A DNA stretch of 64,000 nt, from positions 2,728,001-2,792,000 of the forward strand of contig NZ_CP040443.1 of the NCBI RefSeq assembly GCF_005843885.1, written 5' to 3'. Below the pieces are notes generated by a model. That model ran no database searches. It worked only from the letters and a program-made list of their open reading frames with translations, and had not been told where the DNA came from. Source of the DNA: Escherichia sp. E4742 (GTDB taxonomy: Bacteria; Pseudomonadota; Gammaproteobacteria; Enterobacterales; Enterobacteriaceae). Positions 40,378 through 50,106 of the stretch are shown in pieces. Numbering within the stretch: the first letter of the stretch is position 1; each line of letters opens with the position of its first letter. The position numbers and the translations under genes are program-made.

Positions 40378-41382
40378 ATGCGTAAGTCAGTTATCGCGAT
40401 TATCATCATCGTGCTGGTAGTGCTTTACATGTCTGTCTTTGTCGTCAAAGAAGGTGAGCGCGGTATTACGCTGCGTTTTGGTAAGGTACTGCGTGACGAT
40501 GACAACAAACCTCTGGTTTATGAGCCGGGTCTGCATTTCAAGATACCGTTCATTGAAACGGTGAAAATGCTCGACGCGCGTATTCAGACCATGGACAACC
40601 AGGCAGACCGCTTTGTGACCAAAGAGAAGAAAGACCTGATCGTCGACTCTTACATCAAATGGCGCATCAGCGATTTCAGCCGTTACTACCTGGCAACGGG
40701 CGGTGGCGACATTTCGCAAGCGGAAGTGCTGTTGAAACGTAAGTTCTCTGACCGTCTGCGTTCTGAAATTGGTCGCCTGGATGTGAAAGACATCGTCACC
40801 GATTCCCGTGGTCGTCTGACCCTGGAAGTACGTGACGCGCTGAACTCTGGTTCTGCGGGTACAGAAGATGAAGTTACTACCCCGGCAGCAGATAACGCCA
40901 TTGCCGAAGCGGCAGAGCGCGTAACGGCTGAGACGAAGGGCAAAGTTCCGGTCATCAACCCGAACAGTATGGCGGCGCTGGGTATTGAAGTTGTCGATGT
41001 GCGTATCAAGCAGATCAACCTGCCGACCGAAGTGTCTGAAGCGATCTACAACCGTATGCGCGCCGAGCGTGAAGCGGTAGCACGTCGTCATCGTTCACAA
41101 GGTCAGGAAGAAGCAGAAAAACTGCGTGCGACTGCTGACTATGAAGTCACCAGAACGCTGGCAGAAGCAGAACGTCAGGGCCGTATCATGCGCGGTGAAG
41201 GTGATGCCGAAGCTGCCAAGCTGTTTGCAGACGCATTCAGCAAAGATCCGGACTTCTACGCATTCATCCGTAGCCTGCGTGCCTACGAGAATAGCTTCTC
41301 CGGTAATCAGGACGTGATGGTCATGAGCCCGGACAGCGATTTCTTCCGCTACATGAAGACGCCGAGCTCCGCGACACGTTAA
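40378..41382 (+). CDS. hflC: HflC, FtsH protease regulator (SPFH family)
   Basis: A 334-residue partner of HflK. It begins with a single membrane helix (MRKSVIAIIIIVLVVLYMSVFVV) followed by the SPFH domain starting KEGERGITLRFGKV, and an E/A/R-rich coiled coil (about 220-290). The hflK-hflC gap is only two bases, so translation is likely coupled to balance the 1:1 complex. A terminator follows. Confidence 0.97.
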   Translation: MRKSVIAIIIIVLVVLYMSVFVVKEGERGITLRFGKVLRDDDNKPLVYEPGLHFKIPFIETVKMLDARIQTMDNQADRFVTKEKKDLIVDSYIKWRISDFSRYYLATGGGDISQAEVLLKRKFSDRLRSEIGRLDVKDIVTDSRGRLTLEVRDALNSGSAGTEDEVTTPAADNAIAEAAERVTAETKGKVPVINPNSMAALGIEVVDVRIKQINLPTEVSEAIYNRMRAEREAVARRHRSQGQEEAEKLRATADYEVTRTLAEAERQGRIMRGEGDAEAAKLFADAFSKDPDFYAFIRSLRAYENSFSGNQDVMVMSPDSDFFRYMKTPSSATR

Positions 41383-41410
41383 GATAACGACTGCGGTACA
41401 GGTAAATAAA

Positions 41411-41450
41411 GCCACCGCATCCTCAGGGATGTCGGTGGTTTTCTTTTTCT
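41411..41450 (+). terminator. Terminator after hflC
   Basis: CCACCG-C-ATCC and GGAT-GT-CGGTGG pair around a TCAG loop, with an interior bulge, followed by TTTTCTTTTTCT. It separates the hfl cluster from yjeT. Confidence 0.8.
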
Positions 41451-41463
41451 ATAAGGATAATGA

Positions 41464-41661
41464 ATGAATTCGACAATCTGGCTGGCGCTTGCCCTGGTTT
41501 TGGTGCTGGAAGGTTTAGGGCCGATGCTTTACCCGCAGGCGTGGAAGAAGATGATCTCTGCGATGACCAATTTGCCCGATAATATTTTACGTCGTTTTGG
41601 TGGTGGACTTGTGGTTGCGGGCGTTGTGGTCTACTACATGTTGAGGAAAACGATTGGCTGA
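41464..41661 (+). CDS. yjeT: YjeT, small DUF2065 membrane protein
   Basis: A 65-residue protein with two hydrophobic segments (STIWLALALVLVLEGLGPML and GGGLVVAGVVVYYML) joined by a charged loop, as in the DUF2065 family. AAGGATAATGA precedes the ATG. It sits between the hflC terminator and purA in many gamma-proteobacteria. The function is unknown. Confidence 0.9.
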   Translation: MNSTIWLALALVLVLEGLGPMLYPQAWKKMISAMTNLPDNILRRFGGGLVVAGVVVYYMLRKTIG

Positions 41662-41742
41662 ACAAAAAATAGACTGATTAAGGTCATTTTTGGATGCAAA
41701 AAGTGCTGTAACTCTGAAAAAGCGATGGTAGAATCCATTTTT

Positions 41743-41759
41743 AAGCAAACGGTGATTTT
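41743..41759 (+). promoter_or_regulatory. Candidate PurR box before purA
   Basis: AAGCAAACGGTGATTTT resembles the PurR consensus ACGCAAACGTTTTCGT: GCAAACG is exact and the right half is loose. It lies five bases before the purA ATG. A -10-like TAGAAT is at 41729-41734. PurR control of purA is known; assigning this exact box is inference. Confidence 0.55.
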
Positions 41760-41761
41760 GA

Positions 41762-43063
<1,302 letters not shown>

Positions 43064-43070
43064 TTCTGGG

Positions 43071-43153
43071 ACGCCCGGCAGATATTTTGCCTGCTGGGCT
43101 AGCAGTGTGATACATTACTGTGTCGGGTAAGCCATTACGCTATCCGACACAGT
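43071..43153 (+). other. Two 3' hairpins between purA and nsrR
   Basis: GCCCGGCAG...CTGCTGGGC forms the first hairpin (about 43074-43099). The second is a perfect 10-bp pair ACTGTGTCGG (43117-43126) and CCGACACAGT (43144-43153), with GTAA and TTAC nested inside. Neither has a following T-tract. They may protect the purA 3' end or act with Rho. The rest of the gap up to 43269 is AT-rich and carries the nsrR promoter. Confidence 0.6.
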
Positions 43154-43269
43154 GTTAAATCCTCGCTTTTTTCCTTCCCCAAACTGAAATAAATTAGCGA
43201 CACAGCTTGTGGCTGGTTTATCATCAATATAAATGTATTTTTTCCCGATTTCCCTTTTTTGAGGTTGAT

Positions 43270-43695
43270 GTGCAGTTAACGAGTTTCACTGATTACGGAT
43301 TACGTGCGCTGATCTACATGGCATCATTGCCAGAAGGGCGGATGACCAGTATTTCTGAAGTGACTGACGTCTACGGCGTCTCCCGTAATCATATGGTCAA
43401 AATAATCAATCAACTTAGTCGTGCCGGCTACGTGACTGCTGTTCGTGGAAAAAATGGCGGCATTCGCCTGGGTAAACCGGCGAGTGCGATACGTATTGGT
43501 GATGTGGTGCGCGAGCTGGAACCTTTATCGCTGGTGAATTGCAGTAGTGAGTTTTGCCACATTACACCTGCCTGTCGGTTGAAACAGGCACTTTCTAAGG
43601 CCGTGCAAAGTTTTCTTACGGAACTGGATAACTACACGCTTGCCGATTTGGTTGAAGAGAATCAACCGCTTTATAAATTATTGCTGGTGGAGTGA
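43270..43695 (+). CDS. nsrR: NsrR, nitric-oxide-sensing repressor
   Basis: A 141-residue Rrf2-family repressor with an iron-sulfur cluster that reacts with nitric oxide, lifting repression of hmp, ytfE and others. The winged-helix domain starts [18 protein letters not shown]. The cluster cysteines are in [17 protein letters not shown] (about residues 91, 96 and 102). The GTG start at 43270 has GAGG five bases before it. It is followed by rnr after 38 bases and likely shares its transcript. Confidence 0.97.
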
Positions 43696-43733
43696 CGAAA
43701 ATCTTCATCAGAGATGACAACGGAGGAACCGAG

Positions 43734-46175
43734 ATGTCACAAGATCCTTTCCAGGAACGCGAAGCTGAAAAATACGCGAATCCCATCCCTAGTCGGGAAT
43801 TTATCCTCGAACATTTAACCAAACGTGAAAAACCGGCCAGCCGTGATGAGCTGGCGGTAGAACTGCACATTGAAGGCGAAGAGCAGCTTGAAGGCCTGCG
43901 TCGCCGCCTGCGCGCGATGGAGCGCGATGGTCAACTGGTCTTCACTCGCCGTCAGTGCTATGCGCTGCCGGAACGCCTCGACCTGGTGAAAGGTACCGTT
44001 ATTGGCCACCGTGATGGCTACGGCTTTCTGCGGGTTGAAGGACGTAAAGATGATTTGTATCTCTCCAGCGAGCAGATGAAAACCTGCATTCATGGCGATC
44101 AGGTGCTGGCGCAGCCGCTGGGCGCTGACCGTAAAGGTCGTCGTGAAGCGCGTATTGTTCGCGTACTGGTGCCAAAAACCAGCCAGATTGTTGGGCGCTA
44201 CTTTACCGAAGCGGGCGTCGGCTTTGTGGTTCCTGACGACAGCCGTCTGAGCTTCGATATCTTAATCCCGCCCGATCAGATCATGGGCGCGCGGATGGGC
44301 TTTGTGGTGGTTGTTGAACTGACCCAACGCCCGACTCGTCGTACCAAAGCGGTGGGTAAAATCGTCGAAGTCCTTGGCGATAATATGGGCACCGGCATGG
44401 CGGTTGATATCGCTCTGCGTACCCATGAAATTCCGTACATCTGGCCGCAGGCTGTTGAGCAACAGGTTGCCGGGCTGAAAGAAGAAGTGCCGGAAGAAGC
44501 AAAAGTGGGTCGTGTCGATCTGCGCGATTTACCGCTGGTCACCATTGATGGCGAAGACGCCCGTGACTTTGACGATGCAGTTTACTGCGAGAAAAAACGC
44601 GGCGGCGGTTGGCGTTTATGGGTCGCGATTGCCGACGTCAGCTACTATGTGCGTCCGCCAACACCGCTGGACAGCGAAGCGCGTAACCGTGGTACGTCTG
44701 TGTATTTCCCTTCGCAGGTTATCCCGATGCTGCCGGAAGTGCTCTCTAACGGCCTGTGCTCGCTCAACCCGCAGGTAGACCGCCTGTGTATGGTGTGCGA
44801 GATGACCATTTCGTCGAAAGGCCGCCTGACTGGCTACAAATTCTATGAAGCGGTGATGAGCTCTCACGCGCGTCTGACCTACACCAAAGTCTGGCATATT
44901 CTGCAGGGCGATCAGGATCTGCGTGAGCAGTACGCGCCGCTGGTTAAGCATCTCGAAGAGTTGCATAACCTCTATAAAGTGCTGGATAAAGCCCGTGAAG
45001 AACGCGGTGGGATCTCATTTGAGAGCGAAGAAGCGAAGTTCATTTTCAACGCTGAACGCCGTATTGAGCGTATCGAACAGACCCAACGGAACGACGCACA
45101 CAAGTTAATTGAAGAGTGTATGATTCTGGCGAATATCTCGGCGGCGCGTTTTGTTGAGAAAGCCAAAGAACCGGCATTGTTCCGTATTCACGATAAGCCG
45201 AGCACCGAAGCGATAACTTCTTTCCGTTCAGTGCTGGCGGAGCTGGGGCTGGAATTACCGGGCGGTAACAAGCCGGAACCGCGTGACTACGCGGAGCTGC
45301 TGGAGTCGGTTGCCGATCGTCCTGATGCAGAAATGCTGCAAACCATGCTGCTACGCTCGATGAAACAGGCGATTTACGATCCGGAAAACCGTGGTCACTT
45401 TGGTCTGGCATTGCAGTCCTATGCGCACTTCACTTCGCCGATTCGTCGTTATCCTGACCTGACGCTGCACCGCGCCATTAAGTATCTGCTGGCGAAAGAG
45501 CAGGGGCATCAGGGCAACACCACTGAAACCGGTGGCTACCATTATTCGATGGAAGAGATGCTGCAACTGGGTCAGCACTGTTCGATGGCGGAACGTCGTG
45601 CCGACGAAGCAACGCGCGATGTGGCTGACTGGCTGAAGTGTGATTTTATGCTCGACCAGGTGGGCAACGTCTTTAAAGGCGTTATTGCCAGCGTCACCGG
45701 CTTTGGTTTCTTTGTTCGTCTCGACGACCTGTTCATTGATGGTCTGGTCCACGTCTCTTCGCTGGACAATGACTACTATCGCTTTGATCAGGTGGGTCAA
45801 CGGCTGATGGGCGAATCCAGCGGCCAGACTTATCGCCTGGGCGATCGCGTGGAAGTTCGCGTCGAAGCAGTTAATATGGACGAGCGCAAAATCGACTTTA
45901 GCCTGATCTCCAGCGAACGCGCACCGCGCAACGTCGGTAAAACGGCGCGCGAGAAAGCGAAAAAAGGCGATGCAGGCAAAAAAGGCGGCAAGCGTCGCCA
46001 GGTCGGTAAAAAGGTAAACTTTGAGCCAGACAGTGCCTTCCGCGGCGAGAAAAAACCGAAGCCGAAAGCGGCGAAGAAAGACGCGAGAAAAGCGAAAAAG
46101 CCATCGGCTAAAACGCAGAAAATAGCCGCAGCAACCAAAGCGAAGCGTGCGGCGAAGAAAAAAGTGGCAGAGTGA
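43734..46175 (+). CDS. rnr: RNase R, 3'-5' exoribonuclease
   Basis: An 813-residue processive exoribonuclease that digests structured RNA and helps trans-translation decay. In order: an N-terminal helix-turn-helix (about 20-85), two cold-shock domains, then the RNB catalytic domain with DGEDARDFDDAV (metal-binding aspartates). An S1 domain follows (about 640-725), then a long basic tail rich in K and A. Start MSQDPFQERE at 43734 with GGAGGAACC upstream; the 14-residue extension overlaps nsrR. Confidence 0.97.
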   Translation: MSQDPFQEREAEKYANPIPSREFILEHLTKREKPASRDELAVELHIEGEEQLEGLRRRLRAMERDGQLVFTRRQCYALPERLDLVKGTVIGHRDGYGFLRVEGRKDDLYLSSEQMKTCIHGDQVLAQPLGADRKGRREARIVRVLVPKTSQIVGRYFTEAGVGFVVPDDSRLSFDILIPPDQIMGARMGFVVVVELTQRPTRRTKAVGKIVEVLGDNMGTGMAVDIALRTHEIPYIWPQAVEQQVAGLKEEVPEEAKVGRVDLRDLPLVTIDGEDARDFDDAVYCEKKRGGGWRLWVAIADVSYYVRPPTPLDSEARNRGTSVYFPSQVIPMLPEVLSNGLCSLNPQVDRLCMVCEMTISSKGRLTGYKFYEAVMSSHARLTYTKVWHILQGDQDLREQYAPLVKHLEELHNLYKVLDKAREERGGISFESEEAKFIFNAERRIERIEQTQRNDAHKLIEECMILANISAARFVEKAKEPALFRIHDKPSTEAITSFRSVLAELGLELPGGNKPEPRDYAELLESVADRPDAEMLQTMLLRSMKQAIYDPENRGHFGLALQSYAHFTSPIRRYPDLTLHRAIKYLLAKEQGHQGNTTETGGYHYSMEEMLQLGQHCSMAERRADEATRDVADWLKCDFMLDQVGNVFKGVIASVTGFGFFVRLDDLFIDGLVHVSSLDNDYYRFDQVGQRLMGESSGQTYRLGDRVEVRVEAVNMDERKIDFSLISSERAPRNVGKTAREKAKKGDAGKKGGKRRQVGKKVNFEPDSAFRGEKKPKPKAAKKDARKAKKPSAKTQKIAAATKAKRAAKKKVAE

Positions 46176-46231
46176 TCATTACCCTCTTCAAACAGAAGAG
46201 GGTTAGATTGCTGACAAAATGCGCTTTGTTC

Positions 46232-46333
46232 ATGCCGGATGCGGCGTGAACGCCTTATCCGGCCTACATAATCACGCAAATTCAATATATTGCAGGGATC
46301 ATGTAGGCCGGATAAACGTAGTGCATCAGGCAA
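46232..46333. repeat. BIME between rnr and rlmB
   Basis: GCCGGATGCGGCGTGAACGC...CGGCCTAC (46234-46267, abridged) and GTAGGCCGGATAAACG...GCATCAGGC (46303-46331, abridged) form an inverted REP pair. The linker contains CAAATTCAATATATTGC, the reverse complement of the linker in the BIME after ecnB. It sits between two genes on the same strand, so it may affect transcript processing between them. Confidence 0.92.
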
Positions 46334-46355
46334 AACGTAAACAACGAGTACATTA

Positions 46356-47087
46356 ATGAGCGAAATGATTTACGGCATCCACGCAGTGCAGGCCCTGCTG
46401 GAGCGCGCCCCTGAACGTTTTCAGGAAGTCTTTATTTTAAAAGGCCGTGAAGATAAACGTCTGTTACCGCTGATTCACGCCCTTGAGTCCCAGGGCGTGG
46501 TTATCCAGCTGGCAAACCGCCAATATCTCGATGAGAAAAGCGACGGTGCCGTGCATCAGGGCATTATCGCCCGTGTGAAACCAGGACGGCAGTATCAGGA
46601 AAACGATCTGCCGGATCTGATCGCTTCGCTCGATCAACCGTTCCTGCTGATCCTCGACGGTGTAACCGATCCGCACAACCTCGGCGCGTGCCTGCGTAGC
46701 GCGGACGCCGCTGGCGTTCATGCGGTGATTGTGCCGAAAGATCGCTCCGCACAGCTCAACGCCACGGCGAAAAAAGTAGCCTGCGGCGCGGCAGAAAGCG
46801 TTCCGCTGATTCGGGTGACTAACCTTGCGCGCACCATGCGTATGTTGCAGGAAGAGAACATCTGGATCGTCGGTACGGCAGGCGAGGCGGATCATACGCT
46901 CTATCAGAGCAAAATGACCGGACGCCTGGCGCTGGTGATGGGCGCGGAAGGTGAAGGTATGCGTCGCCTGACCCGTGAACATTGCGACGAGTTGATCAGC
47001 ATCCCAATGGCTGGAAGTGTTTCTTCGCTGAACGTTTCGGTTGCGACTGGAATTTGCTTATTTGAAGCGGTTCGCCAGCGCAGCTAA
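46356..47087 (+). CDS. rlmB: RlmB, 23S rRNA Gm2251 2'-O-methyltransferase
   Basis: A 243-residue SpoU/TrmH-family methyltransferase acting on G2251 in the P loop of 23S rRNA. The N-terminal substrate-binding domain (MSEMIYGIHAVQALL) leads to the knotted domain with DGVTDPHNLGACLRSADAAG (motif 1), VMGAEGEGMRRL (motif 2) and IPMAGSVSSLNVSVATGI (motif 3). It follows rnr, interrupted by a BIME. Confidence 0.97.
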   Translation: MSEMIYGIHAVQALLERAPERFQEVFILKGREDKRLLPLIHALESQGVVIQLANRQYLDEKSDGAVHQGIIARVKPGRQYQENDLPDLIASLDQPFLLILDGVTDPHNLGACLRSADAAGVHAVIVPKDRSAQLNATAKKVACGAAESVPLIRVTNLARTMRMLQEENIWIVGTAGEADHTLYQSKMTGRLALVMGAEGEGMRRLTREHCDELISIPMAGSVSSLNVSVATGICLFEAVRQRS

Positions 47088-47105
47088 TCCCTCTGATTTA
47101 AGAAA

Positions 47106-47135
47106 AACCATCCAGATTTGGATGGTTTTTTTTTA
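47106..47135 (+). terminator. rlmB terminator
   Basis: AACCATCC-AGATTT-GGATGGTT is a perfect 8-bp stem followed by eight T's. It marks the end of the nsrR-rnr-rlmB unit. The AT-rich stretch after it (to 47213) must carry the yjfI promoter. Confidence 0.9.
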
Positions 47136-47213
47136 TCTATAGCTGGTAAGATAATTACGCTCTATAAATATTCACATTATTAATAATTAAATTTAATATA
47201 TATGGAATAATAT

Positions 47214-47615
47214 ATGATATGGAATCCGTTGGCGCTGGCGACAGCGTTACAAGCTGTACCTGAACAAAATATTGATGTAACAAATAGTGAAAATGCATTG
47301 ATTATTAAAATGAATGATTATGGCGATTTGCAAATCAATGTTCTTTTTACTTCTCGCCAGATGATTATCGAAACATTTATTTGTCCGGTAAGCTATATCA
47401 ATAATCCAAATGAATTTAATACATTCCTTTTAAGAAATCAGAAAATTATGCCGCTATCATCGGTAGGGATCTCCAGTGTACAACAGGAAGAGTATTACAT
47501 CGTTTTCGGGGCGTTATCGCTTAAATCTTCCCTTGAAGACATCCTGCTGGAGATAACCACGCTGGTGGATAACGCATTGGATCTGGCTGAAATTACTGAA
47601 GAATATTCACACTAA
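47214..47615 (+). CDS. yjfI: YjfI, DUF2170-type protein
   Basis: A 133-residue acidic soluble protein (MIWNPLALATALQAVPEQN start, acidic C-terminus ALDLAEITEEYSH). No signal peptide or helix is seen. I place it in the DUF2170 family by memory of E. coli YjfI. It is first in the run yjfI-yjfJ-yjfK-yjfL-yjfM-yjfC. Base composition of its first 200 bases is more AT-rich than its neighbours. The role is unknown. Confidence 0.85.
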   Translation: MIWNPLALATALQAVPEQNIDVTNSENALIIKMNDYGDLQINVLFTSRQMIIETFICPVSYINNPNEFNTFLLRNQKIMPLSSVGISSVQQEEYYIVFGALSLKSSLEDILLEITTLVDNALDLAEITEEYSH

Positions 47616-47632
47616 TTACAAGGAAAGTATTT

Positions 47633-48331
47633 ATGGGAATTTTAAAAAGTTTATTTACGCTGGGTAAATCTTTTATCTCTCAGGCAGAAGAATCCATTGA
47701 AGAAACCCAGGGCGTGCGCATGCTGGAACAACATATTCGCGACGCTAAAGCTGAACTGGATAAAGCGGGAAAATCGCGCGTCGATCTGCTGGCGCGGGTG
47801 AAATTAAGTCACGATAAGCTGAAAGATTTACGCGAGCGTATAACCAGTCTGGAAGCTCGTGCACTGGAAGCATTAAGCAAGAACGTTAATCCGTCGTTGA
47901 TTAACGAAGTCGCTGAAGAAATCGCCCGCCTTGAGAATCTTATTACCGCTGAAGAACAGGTGTTGTCGAATCTGGAAGTTTCCCGCGATGGCGTGGAAAA
48001 AGCCGTTGCGGCGACGGCACAACGTATTGCCCAATTTGAACAACAAATGGAAGTCGTTAAGGCCACTGAAGCTATGCAACGTGCGCAGCAGGCTGTGACG
48101 ACATCTACAGTCGGCGCATCTTCCAGCGTTTCGACAGCGGCAGAGTCATTAAAACGCCTGCAAACGCGTCAGGCTGAACGTCAGGCTCGACTGGATGCTG
48201 CCGCACAGCTGGAGAAAGTCGCAGACGGTCGCGACCTTGACGAAAAGCTGGCGGAAGCCGGAATTGGCGGCACCAATAAAAGTAGCGCCCAGGATGTACT
48301 GGCGAGACTGCAACGCCAACAGGGCGAGTAA
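47633..48331 (+). CDS. yjfJ: YjfJ, PspA/IM30-family protein
   Basis: A 232-residue, almost wholly helical protein of the PspA/Vipp1 (IM30) family, the ESCRT-III-like membrane-remodelling group. It starts MGILKSLFTLGKSFISQAEESIEE with the amphipathic first helix, then long coiled coils through about residue 150, a Ser/Thr-rich stretch and a helical C-terminus. It is 17 bases after yjfI. A membrane-stress or vesicle-shaping role is likely from the family; specific targets are not known to me. Confidence 0.88.
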   Translation: MGILKSLFTLGKSFISQAEESIEETQGVRMLEQHIRDAKAELDKAGKSRVDLLARVKLSHDKLKDLRERITSLEARALEALSKNVNPSLINEVAEEIARLENLITAEEQVLSNLEVSRDGVEKAVAATAQRIAQFEQQMEVVKATEAMQRAQQAVTTSTVGASSSVSTAAESLKRLQTRQAERQARLDAAAQLEKVADGRDLDEKLAEAGIGGTNKSSAQDVLARLQRQQGE

Positions 48332-48337
48332 TTTTTT

Positions 48338-48360
48338 GCCAGCCTCACTAAAAGGCTGGC
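48338..48360 (+). other. Hairpin between yjfJ and yjfK
   Basis: GCCAGCCT-CACTAAA-AGGCTGGC is a perfect 8-bp stem, followed by AACTATTTTAAGG. Without a strong T-tract it may act as a partial terminator or protect the yjfIJ 3' end, giving more YjfJ than downstream proteins. Confidence 0.6.
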
Positions 48361-48380
48361 AACTATTTTAAGGATAAAAT

Positions 48381-49040
48381 ATGTCTGGTTTTTTCCAGCG
48401 CCTGTTTGGTCAGGCTGATAAGCCTGCTATTACTCGCGGTCCGCTGGGACTCCATCTCAATAGTGGCTTTACGCTCGATACGTTAGCGTTTCGTTTGCTG
48501 GAAGAGGCATTGCTGATCGAGTTACCGGGAGAAGAATATACCGTTGCCGCCGTCAGCCGCATCGATCTGGGCGGCGGTAGCCAGATTTTCCGCTACTACA
48601 CTTCGGGCGATGAATTTCTGCAAATCAATACCACCGGCGGCGAATATATTGATGACATTGATGATATCAAGCTCTTTGTCTATGAAGAGAGCTACGGTAT
48701 CAGTAAAGAGAGTCACTGGCGCGAGGCGATCAACGCCAAAGCGATGGGGGCAATGACCTTAAACTGGCAGGAAAAACGCTGGCAGCGATTTTTTAACAGC
48801 GAAGAACCGGGAAATATTGAACCCGTTTACATGCTGGAAAAAGTAGAAAATCAAAACCATGCCAAATGGGAAGTGCATAATTTTACCATGGGCTACCAAC
48901 GGCAAGTGACCGAAGATACTTACGAATATTTGCTGTTAAATGGTGAGGAATCTTTTAACGATCTCGGCGAGCCGGAGTGGTTATTTTCGCGCGCGCTGGG
49001 TGTCGATATCCCGCTGACATCACTTCATATTATTGGTTAA
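48381..49040 (+). CDS. yjfK: YjfK, DUF2491-type protein
   Basis: A 219-residue soluble acidic protein starting MSGFFQRLFGQADKPAITRG. The N-terminal FFQRLFG segment is a short amphipathic helix. The remainder reads like a mixed alpha/beta fold without obvious catalytic motifs. I place it in the DUF2491 family from memory. It follows yjfJ and precedes yjfL by 17 bases. The function is unknown. Confidence 0.85.
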   Translation: MSGFFQRLFGQADKPAITRGPLGLHLNSGFTLDTLAFRLLEEALLIELPGEEYTVAAVSRIDLGGGSQIFRYYTSGDEFLQINTTGGEYIDDIDDIKLFVYEESYGISKESHWREAINAKAMGAMTLNWQEKRWQRFFNSEEPGNIEPVYMLEKVENQNHAKWEVHNFTMGYQRQVTEDTYEYLLLNGEESFNDLGEPEWLFSRALGVDIPLTSLHIIG

Positions 49041-49057
49041 TTACAAGGACGTTTACA

Positions 49058-49453
49058 ATGCATATACTGGATTCACTTCTTGCCTTTAGCGCCTATTTTT
49101 TTATTGGCGTGGCTATGGTGATTATTTTTCTGTTTATCTATTCTAAAATTACACCGCACAACGAATGGCAGTTAATCAAAAACAATAATACCGCGGCGTC
49201 ACTGGCGTTCAGCGGTACATTGTTGGGTTACGTGATCCCGTTATCCAGTGCGGCAATCAATGCGGTGAGTATTCCAGACTATTTCGCCTGGGGTGGGATT
49301 GCATTGGTGATTCAGTTACTCATTTTTGCTGGTGTCAGACTTTATATGCCCGCATTAAGCGAAAAAATTATTAATCACAATACCGCAGCAGGAATGTTTA
49401 TGGGAACCGCCGCACTGGCTGGCGGTATTTTTAACGCAGCTTGTATGACATAG
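49058..49453 (+). CDS. yjfL: YjfL, DUF350 inner-membrane protein
   Basis: A 131-residue membrane protein with four hydrophobic segments, as in DUF350: LLAFSAYFFIGVAMVIIFLFIY, then SLAFSGTLLGYVIPLSSAAI, IALVIQLLIFAGVRLYM and AGMFMGTAALAGGIF. The longer in-frame start inside yjfK lacks a ribosome site; AAGGA precedes the ATG at 49058. The protein is an integral inner-membrane component of the cluster. Confidence 0.88.
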   Translation: MHILDSLLAFSAYFFIGVAMVIIFLFIYSKITPHNEWQLIKNNNTAASLAFSGTLLGYVIPLSSAAINAVSIPDYFAWGGIALVIQLLIFAGVRLYMPALSEKIINHNTAAGMFMGTAALAGGIFNAACMT

Positions 49454-49465
49454 TAATGGACGATC

Positions 49466-50104
49466 ATGGCCAGAAAACGCAAATCAAGAAATAGCAGTAA
49501 AATTGGTCACGGAGCGATCAGTCGCATTGGTAGACCGAATAATCCTTTTGAACCGCGTCGCAATCGCTACGCACAAAAATACTTAACGTTGGCGCTAATG
49601 GGCGGTGCCGCTTTTTTCGTATTGAAAGGTTGTGGCGATAGTGGTGATGTCGATAACGACGGCGACGGAACGTTTTACTCGACTGTGCAGGATTGTATTG
49701 ATGACGGTAATAATTCAGACATCTGTGCTCATGGCTGGAACAATGCCAAAGCGGCATTTTATGCCGATGTTCCGAAGAATATGACTCAGCAGAATTGTCA
49801 GTCTAAGTACGAAAATTGCTACTACGACAATGTTGAACAGAGTTGGATTCCCGTCATTTCAGGATTTTTGTTAAGCCGGGTTATTCGTAAAGATCGCGAT
49901 GAGCAGTTTGTCTATAACAGCGGCGGTTCCTCTTTTGCTTCCCGCCCCGTCTGGCGCAGCACTTCCGGTGATTACTCCTGGCGCTCCGGTTCTGGCAAAA
50001 AAGAGTCTTACTCTTCGGGCGGCTTTACCACCAAAAAAGCATCTACCGTTTCTCGCGGCGGCTATGGTCGTTCTTCCAGCGCCCGTGGGCATTGGGGAGG
50101 GTAA
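49466..50104 (+). CDS. yjfM: YjfM, DUF1190-type protein (YgiB-like)
   Basis: A 212-residue protein. A basic N-terminus (MARKRKSRNSSKIGHGAISR) is followed by one hydrophobic stretch (LTLALMGGAAFFVLKGC) ending in a cysteine, which may be a membrane anchor or an atypical lipoprotein signal. An acidic DVDNDGDGT segment, several cysteines, and a low-complexity tail rich in S, G, R, Y and W come after. It is paralogous in type to YgiB, whose gene also stands beside an ATP-grasp gene (ygiC). Its end lies just two bases before yjfC. Confidence 0.85.
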   Translation: MARKRKSRNSSKIGHGAISRIGRPNNPFEPRRNRYAQKYLTLALMGGAAFFVLKGCGDSGDVDNDGDGTFYSTVQDCIDDGNNSDICAHGWNNAKAAFYADVPKNMTQQNCQSKYENCYYDNVEQSWIPVISGFLLSRVIRKDRDEQFVYNSGGSSFASRPVWRSTSGDYSWRSGSGKKESYSSGGFTTKKASTVSRGGYGRSSSARGHWGG

Positions 50105-50106
50105 TC

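Noticed and set aside
47140..47213. Possible sigma-54 promoter ahead of yjfI, because pspA is sigma-54 dependent
   Set aside because: GG and GC elements near 47146 and 47159 are 12 bases apart instead of 10 and the rest of the consensus is absent.
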